Source: Anaerolineales bacterium UBA3499
GTDB lineage: Bacteria > Chloroflexota > Anaerolineae > Anaerolineales > UBA11657
NCBI GenBank assembly: GCA_002377585.1
Contig: DFQC01000025.1
Coordinates: 1 to 64,000 of the forward strand
DNA length: 64,000 nucleotides
Direction: 5' to 3'
Shown: in pieces, positions 42,724-51,243 of the stretch
Layout: each line of letters opens with the position of its first letter
How positions within the stretch are numbered: position 1 is the stretch's first letter
Program-made: the position numbers and the translations under genes
Notes under the pieces: generated by a model
Databases searched by the model: none
Seen by the model: only the letters and a program-made list of their open reading frames with translations
Told to the model about the DNA's origin: nothing

Positions 42724-43791
42724 CTAAAGTATTCCTAGTGGATCTTCCGGATTGACACCTGAGGTGAAAGGTATCTTACGATCAACATTGGTCAATTGAT
42801 AAACAAGTCCCAGCCAATTGTTGAACACTGCTTTACCAGTATCTCTCCAAGTATTATGTAGATACATTTGAATCTGCTCTTCTGGAAAAGGAGGTTGTAC
42901 TTTACCTTGTTTTTTAGCAATCCTTACTTGTTCCTGATAATTGTCGGCAATGGCCATGGCTTCAATATCAAAATAGTTATCAGGATGAGGCGGATAATCT
43001 ACAATATCATCGCTGTAAAAAAGTTGAATATCTCGCTTATACTCCTTGAGCAAGCTACCCGTATAATATTCAGGATGCCCCTGCAAATAAACCACACGAA
43101 ACTGGTCTGGACTGACAGCCATATGTACCTCACCATCACTGTTTTCCACTAAAACTCCGACGCCGACTTCTTGGAGTTGCTCACGAGTCACATCATTATG
43201 ACGTGAGTGAGGAACGTCAAATCGCGTATTAATATCTCGCAAAATAGGATGTTTCGTTTCAACAACATAATGATTATATACACCCCATTTTTTTCGTTCT
43301 AACGATTTGCGATCAATATCATATAGTTGCTTTAATAGCGCATGCGTGGCCAAACACGAACATAATACTGACGTAACATTTTCCAAAGCCCAGTTGAACA
43401 CAGCATTCAATGGCTCCCAAAAAATCTGCTGGTCTAGAACAGGACTTTGTATATTAGCACCCGTAATAATAAGAGCATCTAGCCCTAAATGACGTATCTG
43501 CTCAAAATCCATGTAATATTTATTAATATATGCCTGCGTATCCTTGCTGCGTGGTAGTCCATTTACTGAAAATGGGTGTACAAATAGTTGGGCAATTTGG
43601 TTGCAGCTACCAACTAACCTTATAAACTGTTGTTCAGTTACACGAAGAGCGGAATCAGGCATCAAGTTAAGTAAGCCTATATGCAATTCCCGAATATCCT
43701 GGTGAGTAGCCCGATCCAAAGTTAATACGGTTTGACCATCCTGCCGTAACTTTTCAAAAGCAGGTAAAGAATTGTGAGCAACTATTGGCAT
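42724..43791 (-). CDS. metA: Homoserine O-acyltransferase (MetA family)
   Basis: 355 residues of the HTS family: HIGLLNLMPD at the N terminus, nucleophile Cys in CSCLATHALLKQLY, and catalytic His and Glu in LQGHPEYY. Acylates homoserine for methionine synthesis. The acyl-donor pocket motif after ITGA reads NIQ where E. coli has PLG and Bacillus-type acetyltransferases PVE, so succinyl versus acetyl use cannot be assigned. It sits in one operon with metY, which favours acetylhomoserine. Confidence 0.93.
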   Translation of the reverse strand: MPIVAHNSLPAFEKLRQDGQTVLTLDRATHQDIRELHIGLLNLMPDSALRVTEQQFIRLVGSCNQIAQLFVHPFSVNGLPRSKDTQAYINKYYMDFEQIRHLGLDALIITGANIQSPVLDQQIFWEPLNAVFNWALENVTSVLCSCLATHALLKQLYDIDRKSLERKKWGVYNHYVVETKHPILRDINTRFDVPHSRHNDVTREQLQEVGVGVLVENSDGEVHMAVSPDQFRVVYLQGHPEYYTGSLLKEYKRDIQLFYSDDIVDYPPHPDNYFDIEAMAIADNYQEQVRIAKKQGKVQPPFPEEQIQMYLHNTWRDTGKAVFNNWLGLVYQLTNVDRKIPFTSGVNPEDPLGIL

Positions 43792-43813
43792 GTATTTGTT
43801 TCCATTGCTTTAC

Positions 43814-44305
43814 TTATTGTAAGCCTTCACGAACTGAGGTAATACGATTGGTATTAAATCCAAGCCAATGCATACGTCCAATGTAACGAGCATGTTCAAC
43901 TTTGACGCAACGATCCATTATTACTGACAACCCACCCTTTTCACCAATTAGTGCACCATTCTCATTGATCACTGTAAATTGACACCATAGACTAGATGCT
44001 TTAATCGCCACCGCCTCCTCAGCAATAGCAGGCAAGGCTGCAGGAGCTCTAAAGACGTTGACCATATCAACCTCAACCGGAACGTCCATAAGAGTTTCAT
44101 AGCTTGCCTCCCCTAACACCTCCGACTCACGTGGATTCACTGGAATAATTCGATATCCATGACTTTGCAGATAGGCGCCAACAAAATAACTAGCTCTTAA
44201 GACGTTACTTGAGAGACCGACTATAGCTATCGTCTTGGTATTATGTAATAATTTCTGAATAGTGCCTTTATCCTGATATCTAGTTACATCAAATGTAGTG
44301 GTCAT
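43814..44305 (-). CDS. CoA-binding domain protein (CoA_binding_2)
   Basis: 163 residues with the Rossmann-like CoA-binding fold: TIAIVGLSSN, HGYRIIPVNPRESEVLGE, VDMVNVFRAPAALPAIAEEAVA, and a C-terminal MDRCVKVEH. This family (YccU-like) binds CoA in structures but has no known reaction. It lies between metY and metA with 11 and 22 base gaps, an association suggesting a link to acyl-homoserine metabolism. Confidence 0.9.
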   Translation of the reverse strand: MTTTFDVTRYQDKGTIQKLLHNTKTIAIVGLSSNVLRASYFVGAYLQSHGYRIIPVNPRESEVLGEASYETLMDVPVEVDMVNVFRAPAALPAIAEEAVAIKASSLWCQFTVINENGALIGEKGGLSVIMDRCVKVEHARYIGRMHWLGFNTNRITSVREGLQ

Positions 44306-44316
44306 ACTAGTTTCAC

Positions 44317-45627
44317 CTATTTGTTATCTTTACTTTGCAGTTCTAAGAAGCCTTGGTCCAAATCCCATATCAAATCATCAATTTGCTCAATCCCCACTGA
44401 AAGTCGAATAGTACCCTGACCGATCCCTGCAGCCACTAACTCTTCATCACTGAGCTGCCTATGCGTGGTGCTAGCAGGATGAATCACTAAACTTTTTGTG
44501 TCTCCTACATTTGCTAAATGGGACCATAATGTGAGACCACTGATAAAATCCTGACCAGCCTGACGACCGCCCTCTAGATCAAACGTGAACACAGCTCCAG
44601 CACCCTTCGGCAGATATTTATTTGCTAAAACATTGTATTTGCTTCCTTCAAGACTAGGATACATGACTTTGCTTACTAGATCATGCTGGTCTAGATATTC
44701 CGCAACAGCTTTTGCATTGGCAACATGACGATCCATACGAATTGAAAGTGTCTCCATGCCTTGCAGGAATAAGAAAGCATTTAATGGGCTCATGGCTGCA
44801 CCAAGGTCACGTAAAGTTTCAGATCTTAGCTTCATCAGATATCCATACATGCCAAATGTGTCGTGAAATGCAAGACCATGGTAGGCTGGTGATGGTTCCG
44901 CTATGACTGGAAATTTGCCGTTGGACCAATTAAACTCACCTGAATCTACTACTACTCCCCCGATACTGGTCCCATGTCCACCAATAAACTTAGTCGCAGA
45001 GTGAACTACAATGTCTGCTCCCCACTCAATGGGTCGACACAGATAAGGGGAAGCAAATGTGTTATCAATCATCAATGGTATGTCATGCTCATGTGCAAGC
45101 ACTGCAATTGCTTCAATATCTAACACATTACTAGTTGGATTACCTATCGTTTCTCCATAAAAAAGTTTTGTATTATCTTGAATTGCCTGTCGCCAAGCAT
45201 CAAGGTTATCAGGATCAACCCAACTCACTTCAACGGACATCTTATGAAATTGATGCTTAAATTGGTTGATAGTACCACCATAAATAGCTGTTGAGGATAC
45301 TACATGATCACCGGGGTCCAACATAGTGAATAAAGCTGCTGCCTGAGCTGCAATACCACTCGCAAAACCTACTGCTCCACAGCCACCTTCCAGACTAGCA
45401 ATCCGTTCCTCAAAAGCAGCTACGGTGGGATTCATTATACGAGAATAAGTATTCCCATATTCTTTTAGATCAAAATAAGATGCGGCCGATTCGGAATCTT
45501 CAAACACAAAACTGGTTGTTTGAAAGATGGGTACAGCACGGGCTCCCGTGTTTGGATCTGGTCGTGCTCCGGCATGTACCTGCCGGGTATCAAAACCAAA
45601 ATCGCGACTCTTATCAAGTTTGCTCAT
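44317..45627 (-). CDS. metY: O-acetylhomoserine sulfhydrylase
   Basis: 436 residues, the length expected for MetY. Cys/Met-metabolism PLP fold: GARAVPIFQTTSFVFED, YSRIMNPTVAAFEERIASLEGG, PLP Lys in VVHSATKFIGGHG, and the C-terminal RLSVGIEQIDDLIWDL. Makes homocysteine from acetylhomoserine and sulfide. AGGACA ribosome binding site upstream. First gene of the metY - CoA-binding - metA operon. Confidence 0.95.
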   Translation of the reverse strand: MSKLDKSRDFGFDTRQVHAGARPDPNTGARAVPIFQTTSFVFEDSESAASYFDLKEYGNTYSRIMNPTVAAFEERIASLEGGCGAVGFASGIAAQAAALFTMLDPGDHVVSSTAIYGGTINQFKHQFHKMSVEVSWVDPDNLDAWRQAIQDNTKLFYGETIGNPTSNVLDIEAIAVLAHEHDIPLMIDNTFASPYLCRPIEWGADIVVHSATKFIGGHGTSIGGVVVDSGEFNWSNGKFPVIAEPSPAYHGLAFHDTFGMYGYLMKLRSETLRDLGAAMSPLNAFLFLQGMETLSIRMDRHVANAKAVAEYLDQHDLVSKVMYPSLEGSKYNVLANKYLPKGAGAVFTFDLEGGRQAGQDFISGLTLWSHLANVGDTKSLVIHPASTTHRQLSDEELVAAGIGQGTIRLSVGIEQIDDLIWDLDQGFLELQSKDNK

Positions 45628-45917
45628 AATTGTCCTATTGGTTACACCTTTTCTACTGATTTTTTCATTATATTAATACCTTCAGCTTGTTACTAAGACA
45701 GTTATTCTTGTAATTACAATAATATTAATGCATCTACACCTATACTATTTCTTTAACATCCAGTAAGTAAGAAACATATTGTAACAGTATAAAACATTTG
45801 TTACTACATTTAGCATATGTAATAATACAATTCATAGTCCATATTTGTCTCTAGCCAGGCAAACATATATATCAAGAGTAGTCTGTGCAACAGATACATC
45901 TGCAGAATGAGTATAAA
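45628..45917. other. 290-bp intergenic region upstream of metY
   Basis: AT-rich. A TATAAT on the minus strand lies near 45672 and could serve metY. A TGTAACA...TGTTACTACA inverted arrangement occurs around 45780-45810. No SAM riboswitch core or T-box was found, and no ORF above 40 codons was seen. Confidence 0.4.
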
Positions 45918-47222
45918 TCAAGACAATTCTAAATCAGGCCGACTATCCAAAAATTTAGCAATACCCAAATAATCTTGTACAGCATCCGACAACTTATTAA
46001 TACCATCCTCTAACACAGTCAAATCAGATGCTATGGATAAACGTATATAATGCTGACCCTCCGAGCCAATCTTACCAAATGACTGACGATCCAAAAAAGC
46101 TATGTTGTGATAATAGAGCGCAAACATCTGAAATAATCCTGCAGGAGATGTTTGCGCTCTATCAGTGGAGCTCAAATTAGCATAATAATCAACCAGTCCC
46201 AGCTTATTACAAACACTGGAAATATTAGGGAAGAGATAGAATGCGCCACCAGGTTTCGTACAAGAAATCCCTGAGATCTCGTTCAATTTCTTCAATATTG
46301 CATCACGTCTGACTTGAAAAGTCTCAACCATATTACCTATACATTTTTCCGACAAATGGCTTTCCAGAGCAACTCTAGCTCCCTCCTGATTATAAGGAGG
46401 AACACAGGAAAAATAATTGATATTGAGGTTTTTGAAGATACTTGCTTCTTCCCTGGAGGGAAATAGTGCATAGCCAATTCTGCCACCAGTCCAAGCATAA
46501 GTTTTAGAAAATCCACTAGCAATTATAGTCCTGCTTTCCATACCTGAAACTGAGGCGATAGAGGTATGATTTTGATCATCAAACACAATATTCTCATAGA
46601 TCTCATCTGAATATACCCTAACCTCCTCAGAACATTGTTCCAGAATAACTTCAGCAATGTCTTCTAACTGTTTGTGTGATACCACTCCACCTGTAGGATT
46701 TGACGGAAAGTTTAGATAAATCAACTTAGTTTTGGGAGTTATCAGATTCGCAAGAGCTTCCGGAGTAAAAGCAAAGTTGGATTTCTCATTTAAATGCAAA
46801 GGAATTGGCACTGCACCTACATATCTCACAAATGACTCATAGATTGGGAATCCAGGGCTTGGATATATGACCTCATCTCCGGGATTACAGTAAACCTGCT
46901 GAGATAATCCTATAGATGGTTTGCCACCTGGGAAAACAACTACTCTCTCAGGATCTACAACAATACCACGCGTCTCAGATATCTGATTAGATATTGCCTC
47001 TCTAAGAGTCAGCAAACCCTGCGGGTCACAGTAATGAGTGTTGTCGAGATCTAACTGCCTCTTGATTTCATCCTTTATGTGAGTTGGTACGGGAAAGTCA
47101 GGCTCACCAAGATTTAGTTTGACGACATTACCTGATAAATGCTCAACAACATCTATATGTGGACCAATCTTGAAAGCATTTTCTGTGTCAATACTAAACG
47201 TCCTGTCAGAATAAAGTTTCAT
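45918..47222 (-). CDS. Class I/II pyridoxal-phosphate aminotransferase
   Basis: 434 residues of the fold-type I aspartate-aminotransferase group: NLGEPDFPVPTHI, YCDPQGLLTLREAI, YLNFPSNPTGGVV, YSDEIYE and the PLP Lys in SGFSKTYAWTGGRIGY; C-terminal IRLSIASDL holds the carboxylate-binding Arg. Residues ~350-375 include an insert (LGLVDYYANLSSTDRAQ). Substrate cannot be assigned. A small acidic gene lies 43 bases upstream on the same strand. Confidence 0.9.
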   Translation of the reverse strand: MKLYSDRTFSIDTENAFKIGPHIDVVEHLSGNVVKLNLGEPDFPVPTHIKDEIKRQLDLDNTHYCDPQGLLTLREAISNQISETRGIVVDPERVVVFPGGKPSIGLSQQVYCNPGDEVIYPSPGFPIYESFVRYVGAVPIPLHLNEKSNFAFTPEALANLITPKTKLIYLNFPSNPTGGVVSHKQLEDIAEVILEQCSEEVRVYSDEIYENIVFDDQNHTSIASVSGMESRTIIASGFSKTYAWTGGRIGYALFPSREEASIFKNLNINYFSCVPPYNQEGARVALESHLSEKCIGNMVETFQVRRDAILKKLNEISGISCTKPGGAFYLFPNISSVCNKLGLVDYYANLSSTDRAQTSPAGLFQMFALYYHNIAFLDRQSFGKIGSEGQHYIRLSIASDLTVLEDGINKLSDAVQDYLGIAKFLDSRPDLELS

Positions 47223-47265
47223 GACCTAATGATTTTTTACTATAGAGATCATCGCTACAGTCAGA

Positions 47266-47418
47266 TTAGCCATCATCGATAGCTCTACGAAATTGTTGTT
47301 CATCCTCCTCAGTATGTTTGACCACACTTTCATCTTCCTCAGGCTTATCCCAATCTATATCTTCGTCATCTAAGTCAAGCGCATCATCAATTGAACGTTT
47401 AATCTCTTTTTCTGACAT
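47266..47418 (-). CDS. Small acidic protein, 50 residues
   Basis: ATG at 47418 with GGGAGG seven bases upstream opens a 50-residue frame starting MSEKEIKRSIDDALDLDDED and ending QQFRRAIDDG. About 40 percent of residues are Asp or Glu. It precedes the aminotransferase by 43 bases on the same strand, so the pair are likely cotranscribed. No family recognised; the strong ribosome binding site and balanced codon use argue that it is real. Confidence 0.65.
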   Translation of the reverse strand: MSEKEIKRSIDDALDLDDEDIDWDKPEEDESVVKHTEEDEQQFRRAIDDG

Positions 47419-47674
47419 ATTGCCTCCCAATCAAGTTTGGCCGCTACGTACTACTACTTCAGAAACAGGCAGGTAACATATACGAATTCTATTTTACATC
47501 AAACAAGTAAATCTGCTTTCGCCAACAAGATATTTTGCCATGTATCATACAGTTTGATCACACCTAGCTATTTGAGTGTAAATAACGCGGCATCGTGTAT
47601 CAGTTTCATGTAGTTAGCAATCCGTCATCACCTTCACAAGTTTAGGATTAGTTCACTCAGCAAAATTGTAGAAT
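47419..47674. other. 256-bp intergenic region
   Basis: Non-coding AT-rich sequence between the acidic protein gene and a minus-strand terminator. A TGTAAAATAGAAT stretch near 47481-47495 on the minus strand is a possible promoter for the acidic protein. Nothing else recognised. Confidence 0.4.
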
Positions 47675-47699
47675 CAAAAAATCCGCTTTGAAGCGGATA
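47675..47699 (-). terminator. Intrinsic terminator on the minus strand
   Basis: ATCCGCTT (47681-47688) and AAGCGGAT (47691-47698) form a perfect 8-bp stem; on the minus strand the stem is followed by six T. It lies about 40-60 bases after the stop of the 54-residue frame at 47738, and nothing else on that strand needs it. Confidence 0.85.
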
Positions 47700-47737
47700 T
47701 TTGTTACCTCCTTTATGTTAGTTTTGTACAAATTTTC

Positions 47738-47902
47738 CTACAATCTTGAAACTACACCTCCTAAGATACTGAAAAACTTCATTACCGACGAAACCGATCT
47801 AGGATGGTCAATCCCTACACTTATCTCACTATATTCTGAATGCTTTTCACAATCAGTTTTGATGAGTAAGAGTAATATATTAGCTAATTCTTTAGTAAAC
47901 AT
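47738..47902 (-). CDS. Probable small protein, 54 residues, leaderless
   Basis: Frame starting MFTKELANILLLLIKTDCEK and ending GGVVSRL. Supported by its setting: a TGGTAATAT extended -10 ends six bases before the ATG, and a strong intrinsic terminator follows the stop. Mixed amphipathic composition, with one Leu/Ile-rich stretch near the N terminus but no clear membrane span. A strong AAAGGAGGT lies after the stop (about 47706-47714) with no start codon behind it. No family recognised; possibly a small regulator or an ncRNA whose frame is chance. Confidence 0.5.
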   Translation of the reverse strand: MFTKELANILLLLIKTDCEKHSEYSEISVGIDHPRSVSSVMKFFSILGGVVSRL

Positions 47903-47908
47903 GACCAC

Positions 47909-47924
47909 ATATTACCAGTAATAT
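47909..47924. promoter_or_regulatory. Palindrome overlapping the -10 element
   Basis: ATATTAC-CA-GTAATAT is a perfect 7-2-7 inverted repeat that contains the minus-strand -10 (TAATAT) of the 54-residue gene. It is placed like an operator. A second palindrome TTAACC-TTT-GGTTAA follows at 47938-47952. Confidence 0.5.
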
Positions 47925-48023
47925 GAACAAATTCGCATTAACCTTTGGTTAAACATTTTTAATGAAATTCGTCAAAATAATGCGATAATTAGTAATATAA
48001 ATGCGAATATAAATAACTAAAAC

Positions 48024-50075
48024 ATGAAATATTTAACCCTAAAGCACCTATTCTATGTGGTGATTTTTTCTCTTCTAATAACGTCTTGTGACGCTCCAGA
48101 CCCCGTGTCTCCGGGAGTAGCAGTTGAAGAATCAACCAAATCACTAGAACCAACTAAATCTATTGATATACCTACTCAAACCCCGAAAAACGCAATAGAT
48201 TCAGATGAAATCAATTATGCGATTTATACAGATTCGAAATCAAAAATATCAATTATATACCCTGAAAACTGGCAACAAATACCACGTGAAAATTACGTAG
48301 AATTTCATGGTCCAAATGGCGATGTAATTTTCGAAGTTTTATACGTACATTTTCATGAACTTGACCAATGGGCCAATCAATATCTCTCAGAGTCTAATTA
48401 CAAAGAAGAGTCTCGTGAGACTCTTCAATCTCCATTAGGATATATGAGTATCGGTAGCCTCCGTGATGGAGCTAAACATGCACGAGTAATTATTGGAAAC
48501 GAGAAAGCTGGTCTCATACTATTAGAAGCTACCACAGGTCCAGAAGATGAGTTCGAGGAGCATTTAGAACAATTCCAAATCATACTTGATTCTCTAAACC
48601 TGAAAAATGCCTCATTGTTTGATGGTTCAAACAATGACAACACTGAACATACAAAAGATGATTCCAATGAGCCCAACGAAGAAGATACTGAAAGCGCTCT
48701 GACAAAGACAATACCTGAGGACTCTGATACAACCATTTATACGGACTCTAAAACAGGATTGTCGTTTAGTTATCCAGCAAATTGGACCCTATTCCAACAC
48801 GAGCATGACATAGAATTCCAAGGACCAATTGGTGCGGTAACAATTATGATTACAGACGTACCCATGCGAGAACTAGAACAATTCGCACAGGACTTTTTCA
48901 CTGAATCTGATGAATACAAGGAAGAATCTCGCAATGCATTAGATGAGCCATCAGGATATATAAGCATAGGCAATCTTAGAGATGGAGCCCAACAAGCTCG
49001 TGTAATCATTGGTAATGAACAAACAGACATAATAATTTTTGAAGCTACCACAGGCCCAGAAGATGATTTCGAAGAGCATTTGAAACAATTCCAAAATATA
49101 CTTAATTCAATAAGCTTGCTAGAAGTCGATTCAGATGAATCGCAGGCACAGCAACAAGATTACAGTCCTACGCCAATCCCAAATTATGGTCCTAGTGCAA
49201 TAACAATAGTGAATACCAGTGAATTTAGTACTGACATAATGCAAGAATGGGCTTCATATTCAGAAGCTAAAATGGCTAATAGGAGAGCAGATATCCTAAT
49301 GGTATTATGGCCAGTCGGAGAATTTGTAAAAGAAGGCGGTTTCTCTCACCCATTCGAGACAATGGAAGTAGTAATTACACCCGATGAAATTGATTACCTC
49401 ATGAATGAAATAGAAACGTGGCTTAGCAATCAACCCTGTATTTTGGATGACCCAGTACGATATTATGAAGAAGTAGAAATGTACCGTGATTGGCTTACTA
49501 GAGGTGCTGATGCATCAACTCAAATTACTATATGTCCAGCATCTAGATTAGTCCTGATGGGCCTACCGCCTGATATGAGGGACACCAATGATCCCAGATA
49601 CCCAATAAACCTACAAGACTTTTTCATACATGAGCTTTATCATGCGTTACAACAAGATCTAATGGACGAATCCTGTAGGAGACTCGAAGAAAGATTGGAT
49701 CGTGAAGAAACTAATACGCCCTGGCTGGTCGAAGGCGGAGCAGACTATTTCGCTAAGCATGTAGTAGCCGAACTCACTGGAGCTTTTGATCCAATCAACA
49801 CAATCCTACGCAATGCTCTTAATGCTTCCAGAGAAGAAGGTACTAATATCTATCAAGGCGGCATAGACAAAACCGGTGCTGCTGCTATGCAAATTCTTAT
49901 TGAACTTGGAAAACTGGATCAAGAAAGGATTCTAGATGGCAGTCTATTTCATAACTGTGCCCGAGAAATCGAATACACTAATGATAAACCATATGTACTA
50001 CAAGCAAAGAATTCTTGGTATATGATAGAAGAACGCAATGGTAGGTTTGTATTTAGTGAAGGGGTTCTAAGATAA
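48024..50075 (+). CDS. Lipoprotein with duplicated PsbP-like domains and a gluzincin-type metallopeptidase domain
   Basis: 683 residues. Signal peptide with lipobox ITSC (Cys22). Two similar ~125-residue units follow at about 66-190 and 236-365, each running from IYTDSK...YPxNW through EFxGPxG, YKEESR, GYxSIGxLRDGA, ARVIIGNE to ATTGPEDxFEEHLxQFQ; the YPxNW start resembles PsbP/DUF1795 domains. The C-terminal part has HELYH (about 536-540) and WLVEGGADYF with the third ligand Glu (about 568), a complete gluzincin zinc site. Likely a surface protease; target unknown. Confidence 0.82.
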   Translation: MKYLTLKHLFYVVIFSLLITSCDAPDPVSPGVAVEESTKSLEPTKSIDIPTQTPKNAIDSDEINYAIYTDSKSKISIIYPENWQQIPRENYVEFHGPNGDVIFEVLYVHFHELDQWANQYLSESNYKEESRETLQSPLGYMSIGSLRDGAKHARVIIGNEKAGLILLEATTGPEDEFEEHLEQFQIILDSLNLKNASLFDGSNNDNTEHTKDDSNEPNEEDTESALTKTIPEDSDTTIYTDSKTGLSFSYPANWTLFQHEHDIEFQGPIGAVTIMITDVPMRELEQFAQDFFTESDEYKEESRNALDEPSGYISIGNLRDGAQQARVIIGNEQTDIIIFEATTGPEDDFEEHLKQFQNILNSISLLEVDSDESQAQQQDYSPTPIPNYGPSAITIVNTSEFSTDIMQEWASYSEAKMANRRADILMVLWPVGEFVKEGGFSHPFETMEVVITPDEIDYLMNEIETWLSNQPCILDDPVRYYEEVEMYRDWLTRGADASTQITICPASRLVLMGLPPDMRDTNDPRYPINLQDFFIHELYHALQQDLMDESCRRLEERLDREETNTPWLVEGGADYFAKHVVAELTGAFDPINTILRNALNASREEGTNIYQGGIDKTGAAAMQILIELGKLDQERILDGSLFHNCAREIEYTNDKPYVLQAKNSWYMIEERNGRFVFSEGVLR

Positions 50076-50242
50076 GCAAGTTACCTCTAAATCTGGCACA
50101 TTGACTAGAATTTCTGTCAAATAACATACAACAAACTAAAACTACATCAATTTGGTGTAGCCAAACAGATTTAGATTGTATTGGAATAAAATCTCTGTAG
50201 AGTCCTGCTAGTACTTAATGCTAAGCAAGGTCACTAAAATGA

Positions 50243-50419
50243 TTAGATGACATTAAATACAAGATAAATCACTAATACACAAAAACTTAGCGCCAGAACT
50301 ATCTTTACCGATCGCAAAGCGAATCTGATAGCAAGACCAAGTATACCTAGGGTAGCGAGAACGAACGACCAGTTAGGTATCCGAGAGAAGATATCAGGAA
50401 AATCAAGGTAATCAGCCAT
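50243..50419 (-). CDS. Small membrane protein, 58 residues
   Basis: 58 residues from ATG 50419 with GGAGG nine bases upstream. A short polar N terminus (MADYLDFPDIFSRIPN) is followed by two membrane helices (about 17-33 and 37-57). Lies downstream of the MoaD terminator on the same strand. Function unknown. Confidence 0.65.
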   Translation of the reverse strand: MADYLDFPDIFSRIPNWSFVLATLGILGLAIRFALRSVKIVLALSFCVLVIYLVFNVI

Positions 50420-50493
50420 AGATGCACCCTCCACAAGCTTACTAGATGCAAAAAAGATGCCAATTAAATTAATTTGTCGATTTTTGTGCTTTG

Positions 50494-50522
50494 CAAAAAG
50501 CTACTCTTCAACAGGTAGCTTA
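50494..50522 (-). terminator. Intrinsic terminator after the MoaD-like gene
   Basis: AAGCTAC (50498-50504) pairs with GTAGCTT (50515-50521); on the minus strand the stem is followed by a short T-run. The stem begins inside the stop codon of the MoaD-like gene, so the operon ends here. Confidence 0.75.
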
Positions 50523-50771
50523 TTTATTTCCACCACTAACTGGTGGGAATAAACTAATTGAGTCAGAATCATTTAGGCAAGTATCCAACTCGCATGCAGC
50601 GTTATTGATAAAAGCATTGCGCAACAAACCATTAGGTAACTCTAGTACTTCTGCAAGACCAATAACTGTAGTTCCAAAAGGAACTGTTACTGAGAATGGA
50701 TTAGAATTATCCGGACCAGGATGATAATCTCGGAGCAAAGCGTATAAGCGCACCTGTACTGTAATGTTCAT
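50520..50771 (-). CDS. MoaD/ThiS-like ubiquitin-fold protein with a C-terminal GGNK
   Basis: 83 residues from ATG 50771, one base after the upstream stop. Beta-grasp sulfur-carrier fold: MNITVQVRLYALLRDYHPG, central FGTTVIGLAEVLELP, and the C-terminal DSISLFPPVSGG. MoaD and ThiS end in GG, which is adenylated by an E1-like enzyme; here two residues (NK) follow the diglycine, so it would need trimming first. No MoeB/ThiF or molybdopterin genes are nearby. Cotranscribed with two winged-helix-like proteins. Confidence 0.82.
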   Translation of the reverse strand: MNITVQVRLYALLRDYHPGPDNSNPFSVTVPFGTTVIGLAEVLELPNGLLRNAFINNAACELDTCLNDSDSISLFPPVSGGNK

Positions 50772-50772
50772 G

Positions 50773-51225
50773 CTAAACTGGACGCAATCCCTTGTATACT
50801 TTTCTGCCCCCAAGCATCCGGAATATTGTGCTTTCTTGACCTACGCGCCCTATCAAAGCCGCCAAATCCTTTATGGTAAGAGGTTGATTTCCATGAGCTA
50901 GCAATACTCGAAAAACTGAATCGACCATTGCCATGCCCTCTGGTATATAACCTTCCTGGGTCGAGCAATGACTACGCACAACATATTCAACTGAATCAAT
51001 CGAAAACACTTCTCCAGTTTGAGGATTAAACCAGTCTATTAGCTTGCGTTCACTATTACCGACATAGTCAAACTCTTTTTGATGACTTTCACAAAGCAGG
51101 CTATGGAGATAGGTATGATATTCATCTTCACGTAGTGCCCACCAAGCAAAGTCAATATGCAAAAGAGTTTCATGGACAGCAATCTCAATATTTTCACTGC
51201 GCTTATCACCAGTAGCGGGTTTCAT
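50773..51225 (-). CDS. Unknown protein with a C-terminal winged-helix-like segment
   Basis: 150 residues from ATG 51225 (TTG at 51237 possible). No family recognised. The N-terminal part is rich in Trp, His and acidic residues (IDFAWWALREDEYHTYLHSLLCE); the C-terminal ~45 residues, VFRVLLAHGNQPLTIKDLAALIG...GGRKVYKGLRP, have the layout of a HARE/winged-helix domain. It lies 18 bases after the 527-residue gene and one base before the MoaD-like gene, so all three form an operon. Confidence 0.65.
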   Translation of the reverse strand: MKPATGDKRSENIEIAVHETLLHIDFAWWALREDEYHTYLHSLLCESHQKEFDYVGNSERKLIDWFNPQTGEVFSIDSVEYVVRSHCSTQEGYIPEGMAMVDSVFRVLLAHGNQPLTIKDLAALIGRVGQESTIFRMLGGRKVYKGLRPV

Positions 51226-51243
51226 TCTAAATACCAAGACATA

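Noticed and set aside
45628..45917. Possible SAM riboswitch before metY
   Set aside because: The conserved SAM-I/II core motifs are not present on the minus strand; only a -10-like TATAAT and short inverted repeats were found.
47704..47715. TTACCTCCTTTA resembling the 3' end of 16S rRNA
   Set aside because: Only the anti-SD core matches; no helix 45 or other 16S sequence is near. It is better seen as an SD-like sequence on the minus strand.
50491..50724. + strand frame of 77 codons
   Set aside because: It is the antisense shadow of the MoaD-like gene; the minus-strand frame has conserved beta-grasp sequence and operon context.
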